DNA of 64,000 nucleotides. Origin: Thermocatellispora tengchongensis. Lineage in GTDB: Bacteria; Actinomycetota; Actinomycetes; Streptosporangiales; Streptosporangiaceae. The DNA lies in NCBI RefSeq assembly GCF_014202315.1, contig NZ_JACHGN010000004.1:372001-436000 (forward strand), read 5' to 3'. This document shows, piece after piece, positions 20,107 through 28,980 of the stretch. How positions within the stretch are numbered: position 1 is the stretch's first letter; every line of letters starts with the position of its first letter. Position numbers and translations under genes: made by a program. The notes beneath the pieces were generated by a model. That model was not told where the DNA came from. It worked only from the letters and a program-made list of their open reading frames with translations, and searched no databases.

Positions 20107-21852
20107 CTAGTCCTCCGAGTCCCACTTCGGGGCCATGTCCCTGGCGACCTTGATGTCATCGTTGCTGGTGCCGGCCGCGACCATCGGCCAGACCATGGCG
20201 TCCTGGTGCACGACGAAGTCGATCACCACGGGCACGTCGTTGATCTCCATCGCCTTCTTGATGGTGGCATCCACGTCCTCGGCCCGCTCGCAGCGCAGGC
20301 CGACACAACCGTACGCCTCCGCGAGCTTGACGAAGTCGGGGATCCGGCGAACCGTCTGCAGATTCGTGTTGGAGTAACGCTCGTTGTAGAACAGGGTCTG
20401 CCACTGCCGGACCATGCCCAGGTTGCCGTTATTGATCACAGCGATCTTGATCGGCACGCCCTCCAGGGCGCAGGTGGCCAGCTCCTGGTTGGTCATCTGG
20501 AAGCAGCCGTCGCCGTCGATGGCCCACACGGTGCGCTCGGGGCGGCCCATCTTGGCGCCCATGGCGGCCGGGATCGCGAAGCCCATCGTGCCGGCGCCGC
20601 CGGAGTTGATGAACGTGCCCGGGTGCTCGTAGCCGATGAACTGCGCGGCCCACATCTGGTGCTGGCCCACCCCGGCGACGTACGTGGCGTCGGGGCCGAC
20701 GATCGCGCTCAGCCGCTCCATGACGTACTGCGGGGCCAGGGTGCCGTCCTCGTACTCCTCGTAGCCGAGGGGGTAGGTGGAACGGTAGTTGTTCAGCGTG
20801 GCCCACCACTCGGTGTAGTCGCCGCGGCGGCCGTTGGCGTACTCGTTCTCCACCGCGGTGATCAGGTCGCCGATCACCTCGCGGCAGTCGCCGACGATCG
20901 GGACGTCGGCGTGGCGGTTCTTGGAGATCTCGGCCGGGTCGATGTCCGCGTGCACGACCTTCGCGTACGGCGCGAAGGTCGCCAGATCGCCGGTCACCCG
21001 GTCGTCGAACCGGGCGCCCAGCGCCACGATCAGGTCGCCGCGCTGCAGCGAGCCCACCGCCGCCACGCTGCCGTGCATGCCCGGCATGCCCAGGTGCTGG
21101 GGATGACTGTCGGGGAAGGTGCCGCGGGCCATCAGCGTGGTGATCACCGGCATGCCGGTCAGCTCGGCCAGCTTGCGCAGCTCCTGCGACGCGCGGGCCT
21201 TGTGCACGCCGCCGCCGACGTACAGGACGGGGCGCTTGGACTCCACGATCAGCTTCGCGGCCTCGCGGATCTGCTTGGAGTGGGGGCGGGTCACCGGGCG
21301 GTAGCCGGGGAGCTGCATGACCGGGGGCCAGGAGAAGGTGGTCATCGCCTGCAGCGCGTCCTTGGCGATGTCCACCAGCACCGGGCCGGGGCGGCCGGTG
21401 GAGGCGATGTGGAACGCCTCGGCGATCGTGCGCGGGATGTCGGCGGGGTCGGTGACCAGGAAGTTGTGCTTGGTGGTCGGCATCGTGATGCCCACGATGT
21501 CGGCCTCCTGGAAGGCGTCGGTGCCGATGGCGTTGCTGGCCACCTGCCCGGTGATCGCCACGATCGGCACCGAGTCCATGTACGCGTCGGCGATGGGCGT
21601 GACCAGGTTGGTCGCGCCGGGACCGCTGGTGGCCATGCAGACGCCGACCTTGCCGGTCGCCTGCGCGTAGCCCTCGGCGGCGTGACCGGCGCCCTGCTCG
21701 TGCCGTACAAGCACGTGCCGGACCTTGGTCGAGTCGAGGAGGGGATCGTAGGCGGGGAGGATCGCGCCGCCCGGGATCCCGAACACCGTGTCGACACCGA
21801 CGTGCTCCAGGGCCTTCACCAGGGCCTGTGCACCTGTCATCCGTTCGGTCAT
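20107..21852 (-). CDS. ilvB: acetolactate synthase large (catalytic) subunit
   Basis: The 581-residue ThDP enzyme condenses two pyruvates, or pyruvate and 2-oxobutyrate. [14 protein letters not shown] and [20 protein letters not shown] contain the catalytic Glu, [17 protein letters not shown] (GDG...NN-type motif ending [14 protein letters not shown]) binds ThDP and Mg, and [20 protein letters not shown]-type sequence matches the family. The start is ATG 21852; an ATG four codons later is possible. The gene is preceded by a leader peptide and an intrinsic terminator (21899-22014), so its expression should respond to charged Ile/Leu/Val tRNAs. Confidence 0.97.
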   Translation of the reverse strand: MTERMTGAQALVKALEHVGVDTVFGIPGGAILPAYDPLLDSTKVRHVLVRHEQGAGHAAEGYAQATGKVGVCMATSGPGATNLVTPIADAYMDSVPIVAITGQVASNAIGTDAFQEADIVGITMPTTKHNFLVTDPADIPRTIAEAFHIASTGRPGPVLVDIAKDALQAMTTFSWPPVMQLPGYRPVTRPHSKQIREAAKLIVESKRPVLYVGGGVHKARASQELRKLAELTGMPVITTLMARGTFPDSHPQHLGMPGMHGSVAAVGSLQRGDLIVALGARFDDRVTGDLATFAPYAKVVHADIDPAEISKNRHADVPIVGDCREVIGDLITAVENEYANGRRGDYTEWWATLNNYRSTYPLGYEEYEDGTLAPQYVMERLSAIVGPDATYVAGVGQHQMWAAQFIGYEHPGTFINSGGAGTMGFAIPAAMGAKMGRPERTVWAIDGDGCFQMTNQELATCALEGVPIKIAVINNGNLGMVRQWQTLFYNERYSNTNLQTVRRIPDFVKLAEAYGCVGLRCERAEDVDATIKKAMEINDVPVVIDFVVHQDAMVWPMVAAGTSNDDIKVARDMAPKWDSED

Positions 21853-21898
21853 CGGCTCGTTTCCTTGCGTGGCTGAGCTTGCTGCTGGCGTCTTGGCA

Positions 21899-21927
21899 TA
21901 AAAAATGCCCCACCCGCCCGGTGGGGC
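21899..21927 (-). terminator. intrinsic terminator of the ilvB attenuator
   Basis: GCCCCACC (21907-21914) pairs with GGTGGGGC (21920-21927); on the minus strand the stem is followed by ATTTTTTATG. It sits 47 bp upstream of ilvB. Confidence 0.85.
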
Positions 21928-21963
21928 GGAGCTGGGGCGGCGCGCAGGTCGAAGTGCTTCGCG

Positions 21964-22014
21964 TTAGCGGCCTGCGCGCCAGCGAAGTACTACGAGAATG
22001 TCCCTGCGAAGCAT
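21964..22014 (-). CDS. ilvB leader peptide MLRRDILVVLRWRAGR
   Basis: A 16-codon frame ending in TAA encodes all three branched-chain amino acids in a row of five (Ile-Leu-Val-Val-Leu, codons 6-10). It is placed upstream of the attenuator hairpins of ilvBNC. Its end (Arg-Trp-Arg-Ala-Gly-Arg) resembles the end of the cimA leader (Arg-Arg-Ala-Gly-Thr) because both encode a GC-rich stem arm. Confidence 0.85.
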   Translation of the reverse strand: MLRRDILVVLRWRAGR

Positions 22015-22101
22015 GACCCCTACCATAGCCGCTCTCGCGGGCACGATGTCAACTTGGTGGGACGCACGTCTCAGGATACGGACGTTGCGTGTCCACCGCG
22101 C

Positions 22102-24843
22102 TCAGGCCGTGCTCTGCAGGCTGGTCCGCATCAGCGTATCGACGCCGCGCGCCGCCATCGGCCGGGCCACCAGGTAGCCCTGGCCGCGGGTGCAGCCCAT
22201 CTCACGCAGCAGTTCGAGCTGCTCGGGCCGCTCGATGCCCTCGGCGACCACGATCAGGCCCAGGTCGTGGCCCAGGCGCACGATCGTACGGGTGAGCAGC
22301 GTGAGCGTGTCGTCGTGGCCGAGGCCCGACACGAACGACGGGTCGATCTTGATCATGTCGACCGGGAGCTGACGCAGGAAGGCCAGCGAGGCGTAGCCGG
22401 TGCCGAAGTCGTCGATGGCCAGGCGCACGCCGAGCCGGCGCAGCTCCGACAGCCGCTGGATCGTCTCGCCCGCGTCGTCCACCAGCATCTCCTCGATGAC
22501 CTCAAGGGTCAGCGCGCTCGGCGGCAGGCCGCTCTCGGCCAGCGCCTCGGAGACGGTCTCCACGAACCTGGGCGCGGTGATCTGGCGGGCGGACAGGTTC
22601 ACCGACAGGCCGATGTCCCAGGACGACGCCCGCCACGCGGCCACCTCGCGGCAGGACTCCTTCAGGATCCACTCGCTCAGCGGCACGATCAGCCCGGTGT
22701 CCTCGGCCGGGCCGAGGAACTGCTCCGGCGGCACGAACGCGCTGCCCCGCCACCAGCGCACCAGCGCCTCGACCGCGGTGACCCGGCTGGTCGCCAGGTC
22801 CACCACGGGCTGGAACTCCACCGCGAACTGGTTCTCCAGCAGCGCCCGCTGCAGGTCGGCGGCCAGCTCCAGGCGGCGTACGACGTCGGTGTGCATGTGC
22901 GCGGCGAACACCTCGACCCGGCGCCCGCCCAGCTCCTTGGCCCGCGCCATCGCCACGTCGGCGTTGCGGATCAGGTCGGCGGACGGCACGCCGTCCTCGG
23001 CGAAGGCCACGCCGACGCTCGCCGTCAGCGCGATGTCGCGGTCGGCGACCCGGAACGGCTCCTGCGAGACCGCGCGCACCAGCCGCTCGGCCAGGTCCAC
23101 CACGGCCTGCGCCTCGGTGCCGCTCTCCACCAGCACCGCGAACTCGTCGCCGCCCCAGCGGGCCAGCGTGTCGTCGGAGCGTACGGCCGAGCGCAGCCTG
23201 CGCGCCGCCTGGCCGAGCAGGTAGTCGCCGCTCGCGTGGCCCACCGAGTCGTTCACGGCGGTGAACCCGTCGAGATCGAGGAAGACGACCGCGCTGCGGC
23301 CCGCCGCCCGCCCGGCCAGCACCTCGCGGGTGCGCTCCTCGAAGTACGCCCGGTTGGGCAGGCCGGTGACGCCGTCGTGGAAGGTCAGGTGGTTGACCTG
23401 GTTGCGCAGGGCCTCCTGGTCGCTGATGTCGCGGGTGGAGACCAGCAGCAGGTCCTCGCCCCGGGAGTGGCGGGTGGCCACCGACTCGGTGGGCCGCCAC
23501 GTGCCGTCGGACGCCCGTACGCGGCAGGCGATCATGCACGCCCCGCCCGGGTCGGACGGCTCCTCGTCCAGGTTCATCGCGCGCAGCGCGGCCTGGATGC
23601 CCGGCACGTCCTCCGGGTGGATGTAGTCGAAGATCGAGCCGCCGACCAGGTCGGCGGGGCGGTAGCCGTAGACCCGCTCGACCTGCTCGCCGATCTCGTG
23701 CACCACGCCCTCGTGGTCGCACAGCAGCACCACGTCGCCGGTGCTCTCGGCCAGTTCGCGGAGCTGCCGCTCGCCGGTGGCGACCAGGCGGCGCAGCTCG
23801 CCGTTCTCTGCCAGCACCACGAACAGCCGTACCAGCAGCACCAGCACCACCGAGGCGATCACGGAGGAGATCAGCGGCGTCGGCGCGCCCGTGTTGCCGC
23901 TCACCACGCTGACCACGACCAGCACCGTGGCCAGGGCCACCAGCGTGAGCGGGATGGCGGCGATGACGCCGGCGGCGATCGGCCCGGGGGCGCGCCGCGG
24001 CTCGTCGTCCATGTCCACCGAACGCGACCTGCGCCCGCTCCACGGCGAGGCGGCGAGCAGCAGGAACGCCACCGGCGCCAGCCACACCCCGGCCAGCGGC
24101 GGATCGTCGCCCCCCACCCGGGCCACGGCGGTGGCCATCTCGCCGGTCGTGACCGCGGCGAGCACCGCGAGCCCGGCCAGCCCGACCGGCCAGGCGGAGG
24201 ATCGGCTCACCACCACCCCGGGGCCCACCGCGCAGGCGGCCAGCAGGCACAACATCGGCGCGGCCAGCGGCAGCGCGAACCCGGCCGACTCGCCCAGATC
24301 CCGGTAGAGCGGGCCCAGCGCCACCACCCAGCTCATCACGAACAGCGAGGCCGCGCACAGGTAGGCGTCGGTCACGTGCCGTAGCACCGCGCGTCCGTGC
24401 GGGGGCGGTCCCGCCGTCAGGTAGCAGCCGACCGCGAGCAGCATCGCACCCGTGATCAGCGGTAGATCGGCGAAGGTCACGGTGAAGGAGGCGTCGCCGG
24501 CGACCGGCCGCAGCCCGACGCCCAGCATCCAGGCGAACGCGCCCGAGGCGAGCCAGCGCCAGGCCAGCACCGTACGCCGGTGGCCCGGCCCGACCCGGAT
24601 CGCCGCCGCGATGAGGGACACGCAGGCGAGCACCCCGGCCGCGACACCCGCCACCGCGCCCACGACGACCGTGCGCGCGTCGATGAGGAGCGCGGCCACC
24701 AGCCCCACCGCCCCGGTCACGGCGGCGGCGGTCAGCGGAACCCGGGGATCACGCCAGCGGATCAAATTCGTCTGCCCATCCGGTGTCTCGTCGGCGCCGT
24801 CGCCGACACACGCTGTCGGCGGGACGCCCGCTCCTGACGGCAC
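22102..24843 (-). CDS. membrane GGDEF-EAL cyclic-di-GMP enzyme with PAS domain (913 aa)
   Basis: The N-terminal third (about 35-305) has around ten hydrophobic helices. A PAS domain with PAC segment follows (about 325-455; TGDVVLLCDHEGVVHEIGEQ), then a GGDEF domain (RWGGDEFAVLVES; intact GGDEF) and a C-terminal EAL domain (TAVEALVRWWRG, NLSARQ, LEVIEEMLVDD, DDFGTGYASLAFLRQLP, KIDPSFVSGL, VAEGIE, GQGYLVARPM). All catalytic motifs look intact, so it may both make and degrade c-di-GMP. From memory, an orthologue next to ilvB is conserved in Streptomyces (SCO5511). The GTG start at 24843 lacks a clear Shine-Dalgarno. Confidence 0.92.
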   Translation of the reverse strand: MPSGAGVPPTACVGDGADETPDGQTNLIRWRDPRVPLTAAAVTGAVGLVAALLIDARTVVVGAVAGVAAGVLACVSLIAAAIRVGPGHRRTVLAWRWLASGAFAWMLGVGLRPVAGDASFTVTFADLPLITGAMLLAVGCYLTAGPPPHGRAVLRHVTDAYLCAASLFVMSWVVALGPLYRDLGESAGFALPLAAPMLCLLAACAVGPGVVVSRSSAWPVGLAGLAVLAAVTTGEMATAVARVGGDDPPLAGVWLAPVAFLLLAASPWSGRRSRSVDMDDEPRRAPGPIAAGVIAAIPLTLVALATVLVVVSVVSGNTGAPTPLISSVIASVVLVLLVRLFVVLAENGELRRLVATGERQLRELAESTGDVVLLCDHEGVVHEIGEQVERVYGYRPADLVGGSIFDYIHPEDVPGIQAALRAMNLDEEPSDPGGACMIACRVRASDGTWRPTESVATRHSRGEDLLLVSTRDISDQEALRNQVNHLTFHDGVTGLPNRAYFEERTREVLAGRAAGRSAVVFLDLDGFTAVNDSVGHASGDYLLGQAARRLRSAVRSDDTLARWGGDEFAVLVESGTEAQAVVDLAERLVRAVSQEPFRVADRDIALTASVGVAFAEDGVPSADLIRNADVAMARAKELGGRRVEVFAAHMHTDVVRRLELAADLQRALLENQFAVEFQPVVDLATSRVTAVEALVRWWRGSAFVPPEQFLGPAEDTGLIVPLSEWILKESCREVAAWRASSWDIGLSVNLSARQITAPRFVETVSEALAESGLPPSALTLEVIEEMLVDDAGETIQRLSELRRLGVRLAIDDFGTGYASLAFLRQLPVDMIKIDPSFVSGLGHDDTLTLLTRTIVRLGHDLGLIVVAEGIERPEQLELLREMGCTRGQGYLVARPMAARGVDTLMRTSLQSTA

Positions 24844-25251
24844 TTCGGCCGTATGGTCGGCGTCTTCTCAACTCACCTGCCCGTCGCGGGTGCTCGTCCT
24901 TGAGACCGCGCAACAGCTTCGTCGTCAGTGTGTGCGCTCACGCGCTCGCGCGTGGCCACAACGTCTCAGTTGTCATCGATCTGATAACCAGCTCGACCGG
25001 ATGACCCGCTTGCGGTGGATCGCCCCACCGCGACCGCTTCATCCGACCAACCCCGCCCTCGCCAGAACGACGGGACCGGCGCCAGGATCGGCTCGCGCGC
25101 GTCCCACCGGCAGCCGTGCGTGGTCCGGATCGCGGCTTCACCCCACGGCTTACTCGTGGTGTGGCCCACCGTACGCACATAAGGTCACGAGGCAGCCACG
25201 TTCCGGAATCCATTATTGGCTCACTGTGTTCCCGTGATCACGCTCATCGGC
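24844..25251. other. 408-bp intergenic region, nothing identified
   Basis: It separates the 2-hydroxyacid dehydrogenase from the GGDEF-EAL gene, both on the minus strand. A locally AT-richer stretch (24955-25000) may hold the promoter of the GGDEF-EAL gene. I see no coding frame with normal composition. Confidence 0.5.
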
Positions 25252-26184
25252 TCAGTAGTTTCCGCTGATCACATTGAGCAGCGGCTCCCCGGAGACGTAC
25301 CGGCGCATCTGCTCCCGCACCAGCCTCAGCAGCCGCCGCTGCGAGGCGGGCGTGCTGCCCCCGATGTGCGGCGTGATCAGCACCCCCGGCGCCTCCCACA
25401 GCGGGTGGCCGGGCGGCAGCGGCTCGGGATCGGTCACGTCCAGCGCCGCCCGCAGCCGCCCCCGCCCCACCTCGGCCAGCAGCGCCTCGGTGTCCACCAG
25501 GCTCCCCCGGGCCGCGTTGACCAGCACCGCGCCGTCCCGCATCCTGGCGAGGAACGCGGCGTCCACCATCCCCGCCGTGTCACGGGTCGCCGGGGCCAGC
25601 AGCACCACGACGTCGGCGTGCGGCAACAGCTCCGGCAGCTCGTCCTGTCCGTGCACCCGCACGGGCAGCCCGCCGGGCCCCTCCGCCTCCCGCGCCGTAC
25701 GCGCCACCCGTACGACGTCCACCTCGAACCCGGCCAGCCGCCGCTCCAGCGCCGCCCCGATGGACCCGTACCCCACGATCAGCACCGTCGAGTCGGCCAG
25801 CGCCCCGGTCGGGTGGTACGCCCACCGCCCCTCCCGCTGCGCCGCCGCGAACTCCGGGAACTCCCGCAACACCGCGATCATCGCCCCGACGGCCCACTCC
25901 GCGGTCCCCGCGTCGTGCACCCCCCGCGCGTTGCACAGCACCACGCCGTCGGGAATGTGCCCCCGGTACGGCTCCACCCCCGCACTGACCGCCTGCACCA
26001 GCCGCAACTTCGGCAACCGCCCGATCACCCCCGCCACGTCCGCGACGGGGATCAGCGGCGGCACCCACACCTCCACCTCCTCCCCGTCGGGCATGGGCCC
26101 GGAGCCGTCGAACACGACGCACTCCACCGCCGGCAAGTCCCCCAAAACCCCTGCAATCTCCCCCGAAGGCACCCACATCCTCAT
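25252..26184 (-). CDS. NAD-dependent 2-hydroxyacid dehydrogenase
   Basis: About 310 residues from the ATG at 26184. The NAD-binding loop VLIVGYGSIGAALERRLAGF, the second signature VLVNAARGSLVDTEALLAEV with its catalytic Arg, the Glu/His region (DVTDPEPLPPGHPLWEAPGV, TPHIGGSTPAS) place it in the D-isomer-specific 2-hydroxyacid dehydrogenase family (GhrA/phosphoglycerate dehydrogenase-like). The catalytic His is present in TPHIGG. The substrate is unknown: glyoxylate/hydroxypyruvate or 2-ketogluconate are possible. Alternative starts lie at 26220 and 26178. Confidence 0.88.
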   Translation of the reverse strand: MRMWVPSGEIAGVLGDLPAVECVVFDGSGPMPDGEEVEVWVPPLIPVADVAGVIGRLPKLRLVQAVSAGVEPYRGHIPDGVVLCNARGVHDAGTAEWAVGAMIAVLREFPEFAAAQREGRWAYHPTGALADSTVLIVGYGSIGAALERRLAGFEVDVVRVARTAREAEGPGGLPVRVHGQDELPELLPHADVVVLLAPATRDTAGMVDAAFLARMRDGAVLVNAARGSLVDTEALLAEVGRGRLRAALDVTDPEPLPPGHPLWEAPGVLITPHIGGSTPASQRRLLRLVREQMRRYVSGEPLLNVISGNY

Positions 26185-26200
26185 GCCGCACACCCTAACG

Positions 26201-26270
26201 ATCCACAGCCCCTCCCCCACCGCCCGCCACTATCCACAGCCCGCCCCCCACCGCCCGCCACTATCCACAG
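26201..26270. repeat. ~31-bp direct repeats with ATCCACAG cores
   Basis: ATCCACAG occurs at 26201, 26232 and 26263, at 31-bp spacing, with CCACCGCCCGCCACT between copies. The last two read CTATCCACAG, close to a DnaA box (TTATCCACA). Confidence 0.7.
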
Positions 26271-26357
26271 AACCCCGTTCGCCCCCGCAGCGGCCCACCG
26301 CTTCGCATCACCCTGGGTGATACCGGAGTGACGCTGCGACAGAAAGGGCCTACCATC

Positions 26358-26657
26358 ATGACCATGGCACAGACCTGGGCGACGATCGCCACCCTGGCCA
26401 CGGTGCTCCTGACGATGATCGCCCTGGTCCTCAGGACCATCAGAGCCGAGATCGGCTCAGTGAGATCCGAGATCGGCTCAGTGAGATCCGAGATCGGCGG
26501 GCTCCGCAACCTGATGGACGCCCGCTTCGAGGCAGTGAACCATCGCATGGACCAGATGGACCGCCGCCTGGAAAAGCTCGAATCCCTCGACCGCGAGGTC
26601 CACGCCCTGGCCATCAAGGCCTTCGGCGGCGACCCGCCCCCACCCCGCGACGCCTGA
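26358..26657 (+). CDS. small membrane-anchored coiled-coil protein (99 aa)
   Basis: From the ATG at 26358 (AGAAAGGG about 10 nt upstream) the protein has one N-terminal transmembrane helix (ATIATLATVLLTMIALVLRT, about 7-26) followed by a continuous heptad coiled coil (about 30-85; RSEIGGLRNLMDARFEAVNH, then RMDQMDRRLEKLESLDRE) and a short Pro-rich tail. Two heptads, EIGSVRS, are encoded by a perfect 21-bp tandem duplication (26448-26468 and 26469-26489). Such small anchored coiled-coil proteins are frequent in actinomycetes, with no known function. It stands alone. Confidence 0.75.
   Translation: MTMAQTWATIATLATVLLTMIALVLRTIRAEIGSVRSEIGSVRSEIGGLRNLMDARFEAVNHRMDQMDRRLEKLESLDREVHALAIKAFGGDPPPPRDA
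26448..26489 (+). repeat. perfect 21-bp tandem duplication coding one coiled-coil heptad
   Basis: Two identical 21-bp units beginning GAGATCGGCTCAGTGAGATC encode EIGSVRS twice; a partial third copy (GAGATCGGC) follows. Twenty-one base pairs equals exactly one heptad, so copy-number change keeps the coiled-coil register. Confidence 0.9.
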
Positions 26658-27235
26658 CTCACCGCCGCTGAAGGGGTGGGCGACAAAAGCCGCCCCGGAG
26701 ACCGGGCACTACCGGGATGCGCCGCTTCCCCGGCACCGGGCCCTACCCGCACGCGGATAGCCCCAGGGTTCCCTAGGCCGGGCGATACCGGCGCATGCGA
26801 GTGCACCCCGAGCCCTTGAGACCCGGCGCTACCTGTACCCCAGGACGGGGCCGGCTCAGGGCGGACGACGCCTGCGGGCCGGAAGAGGCCGCGCCCCCAG
26901 GGCCGCCAATACCTGCGCCCGCGGCCCCTGCCGCACTCCTGGGCTGTCCGGGTCCGGGAGGAGAGGGCGGGAGGGCGTCACGTTTCCGCAGGTTCCGGCG
27001 TCCACCCCCAATCCGCCTTGCGGAAGATCGACCGTTGCCCGGACACGCCCTGCCCGGACACGCCCTGCCCAGGCACCCCGTCTGCCGCAACCTGACGGGA
27101 TTCACCACTCCCGCACTCGGTTGAGGGGCGGGTGGGTGGTTTACGCGGTGTTTCCGGGGGGTGTGGGAACGTGGGGCGGGTGGGGTGCGTAGGAACGAGT
27201 GAGCGAGTGCAGGAGCGTCGGGCGAGGAGGTCGGG
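26658..27235. other. intergenic region containing repeat array A
   Basis: It holds a degenerate ~42-bp repeat array (26695-26930) and then 300 bp with a tandem 15-bp duplication (CCCGGACACGCCCTG, about 27051-27080). No gene is supported. Confidence 0.6.
26695..26930 (+). repeat. repeat array A, about six degenerate ~42-bp units
   Basis: The core GGGC-x-x-TACC(T/G)G recurs with TACC at 26710, 26744, 26786, 26830, (degenerate) ~26870 and 26910, i.e. mostly 40-44 bp apart. It is the reverse complement of the core in arrays at 28445-28600 and 29110-29300, on the other side of the sugar dehydrogenase gene. Confidence 0.65.
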
Positions 27236-28420
27236 ATGACGTGGCCGGGTGGCGGCGGAGTGCGGAGGGCGGCGGTGGCGGTGGTCGCCGTGGTCGCCGC
27301 GGTGGTGTTGGGCGGGTGTTCGGGGGGAGGCGGGCCTGCCGAGGTCGGGGTGGGGCGTACGCCCACTCCGGGGGTGGCCGCCGCTGAATCTCCCGATACC
27401 GGCACCTCTCCTACGTCGTCGCCGTCGGTGTCGCCGGAAGGAGCTGTGGACGTCTCCGGCGCCAGGACTCTGGTCGAAGGACTGGCGGTGCCGTGGGACA
27501 TCGCGTTCCTGCCTGACGGGAACGCGCTGGTGACCGAGCGGGATTCGGCGCGGTTGCTGCGGGTGTCGCCCGACGGGAGGGCCACGGCGATCGGGACGAT
27601 CGAAGGGGTGTCGGCGGCCGGAGAGGGCGGGCTGCTCGGGGTGGCGGTCTCTCCGACATATGCGGACGATCAGTATATTTTCGTGTATTTCACCGCAGAT
27701 GATGACAACCGAATTGTCCGATATCAGCTTGACGGTGATCGTCTATCCGACCGGCAGGTGATCCTCTCCGGCATTCCCAAGAGCGGCATCCACAACGGCG
27801 GACGGATCGCGTTCGGCCCCGACGGCCACTTGTACGCCGGGACCGGGGAGGCCGGGGACCAGCCGCTGGCGCAGGATCGCGAGTCGCTCGGGGGCAAGAT
27901 CCTGCGGATGACCATGGACGGGCGGCCCGCGCCGGGGAACCCGTTCGAGGGATCGGTGGTGTGGAGCTACGGGCACCGCAACGTGCAGGGGCTCGCCTGG
28001 GACTCCCAGGGGCGGATGTTCGCCACCGAGTTCGGCCAGAACTCCTTCGACGAGATCAACCGGATCGAGAAGGGCGCGAACTACGGCTGGCCCGAGGTGG
28101 AGGGCGTCGGGGGCGACGACCGGTTCGTCGATCCCCTGCTGACCTGGTCCACCGACGAGGCCTCGCCCTCCGGCCTGGCGTACGCGGGCGGGTCCCTGTG
28201 GGCGGCGGCCCTGCGCGGGGCGCGTCTGTGGCAGGTGCCGCTCTCGGCGGACGGCGAGGCCGGTAGGCCGATCGCTCACTTCGAGGGCGAGTACGGCCGC
28301 ATCCGGGCGGCCACCCCGGCCCCGGACGGCTCGCTGTGGATCAGCACCAGCAACAAGGACGGCCGCGGCGACCCCGACCCCGCCGACGACCGCATCATCG
28401 TGCTACCCGCCCGCCGCTGA
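27236..28420 (+). CDS. lipoprotein PQQ-dependent sugar dehydrogenase (GSDH/YliI family)
   Basis: The 394-residue protein starts 5 nt after GGAGG, has a lipoprotein signal peptide (AAVAVVAVVAAVVLGGC; lipid-modified Cys at about 28) and a Ser/Thr/Pro-rich spacer, then a six-bladed glucose/sorbosone dehydrogenase propeller: LAVPWDIAFLPDGNALVTER, SGIHNGGRIAFGPDGHLYAG (putative catalytic His), YGHRNVQGLAWD, EFGQNSFDEINRI, NYGWPEVEG. The soluble aldose dehydrogenase family oxidises sugars with PQQ and Ca at the outer face of the membrane. An AT-rich patch with codons rare in this genome (27655-27735) lies inside the propeller. It stands alone between two inverted repeat arrays. Confidence 0.9.
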   Translation: MTWPGGGGVRRAAVAVVAVVAAVVLGGCSGGGGPAEVGVGRTPTPGVAAAESPDTGTSPTSSPSVSPEGAVDVSGARTLVEGLAVPWDIAFLPDGNALVTERDSARLLRVSPDGRATAIGTIEGVSAAGEGGLLGVAVSPTYADDQYIFVYFTADDDNRIVRYQLDGDRLSDRQVILSGIPKSGIHNGGRIAFGPDGHLYAGTGEAGDQPLAQDRESLGGKILRMTMDGRPAPGNPFEGSVVWSYGHRNVQGLAWDSQGRMFATEFGQNSFDEINRIEKGANYGWPEVEGVGGDDRFVDPLLTWSTDEASPSGLAYAGGSLWAAALRGARLWQVPLSADGEAGRPIAHFEGEYGRIRAATPAPDGSLWISTSNKDGRGDPDPADDRIIVLPARR

Positions 28421-28444
28421 CGCCGATAGCCAGGACCACGTGCG

Positions 28445-28600
28445 CCGGCCGGTGTCGCCCCACTCTGGCGATCCGGGGCGCCTCGTCGGATGCAGGTAGC
28501 GCGCGCGGTCACGGGGTCACGCGCAACTCGCACGCGTCGGTGTCGCCGGCCCAAGGAAGCCGGGCATATTTCGCGCGTGCAGGTGGCGGGCGGCATGCCG
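28445..28600 (-). repeat. repeat array B1, four ~43-bp units
   Basis: Read on the plus strand the core (C/T)GGT(A/G)-x-CGCC recurs at 28451, 28495, 28539 and 28582, at 43-44 bp intervals. It is the inverse of array A and the same family as the array at 29110-29300. It begins 25 bp after the sugar dehydrogenase stop. Confidence 0.7.
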
Positions 28601-28623
28601 GGGCGTGGGGTCGGCTGCCGGTT

Positions 28624-28757
28624 TGGTGAGCGGTCTTGGGAGGCTTGCCGGGCGCACCCCTTGGCGGCGAGTGGCACCGGATGGTTGGCGCAGGTCAGGT
28701 TGGCCTTGGGTGGCAGGCAGTGCGGATGGTGGGGTCGCGTTTGACCTAGGCAGCGTG
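28624..28757 (-). pseudogene. decayed duplicate of the 3' end of the VanW-type gene
   Basis: This stretch aligns along its whole length with 29316-29450, which holds the last ~32 codons and the immediate downstream sequence of the VanW gene. On the minus strand VKRDPTIRT is preserved, as is NLTC in another frame, but small indels break the frame and remove the stop context. Downstream repeat units were duplicated with it. It is a non-functional copy of the neighbouring gene's tail. Confidence 0.75.
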
Positions 28758-28980
28758 TGTGGTGGGAGACCCGGAGGCCACCCGGGCGTAACCCGTCAGC
28801 AGGCGCAGGCAAGGTCAGCCCCCGGGACGCGGGCCCACCCAGGCGCGCCCCCGTCGCCAGGAGCAGGTAGCGCGCTCTGGGAGACGCGGCCCGTTCGAGC
28901 GCGCCGCCTGCTCCGCAGGCGTACGTAACGTCAACCCCAGGGACGCAGGCCCGCACGGGCGTGCCGCTCGTCTGTGGCGC

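Larger units (their letters stand above)
21899..22014 (-). promoter_or_regulatory. transcription attenuator of ilvBNC
   Basis: On the minus strand a leader peptide (22014-21964) is followed by a perfect 10-bp stem GGCGCGCAGG/CCTGCGCGCC (21939-21948 with 21971-21980) and an intrinsic terminator with a T-run (21899-21927), 47 bp before the ilvB ATG. The first stem arm overlaps the last codons of the leader peptide, as in the cimA attenuator. Actinobacterial ilvBN operons (Corynebacterium, Streptomyces) are known to use this mode of control. Confidence 0.85.

Noticed and set aside
26201-26270. Replication origin suggested by DnaA-box-like motifs
   Set aside because: Only three imperfect boxes, with no dnaA, dnaN or other origin genes in the window.
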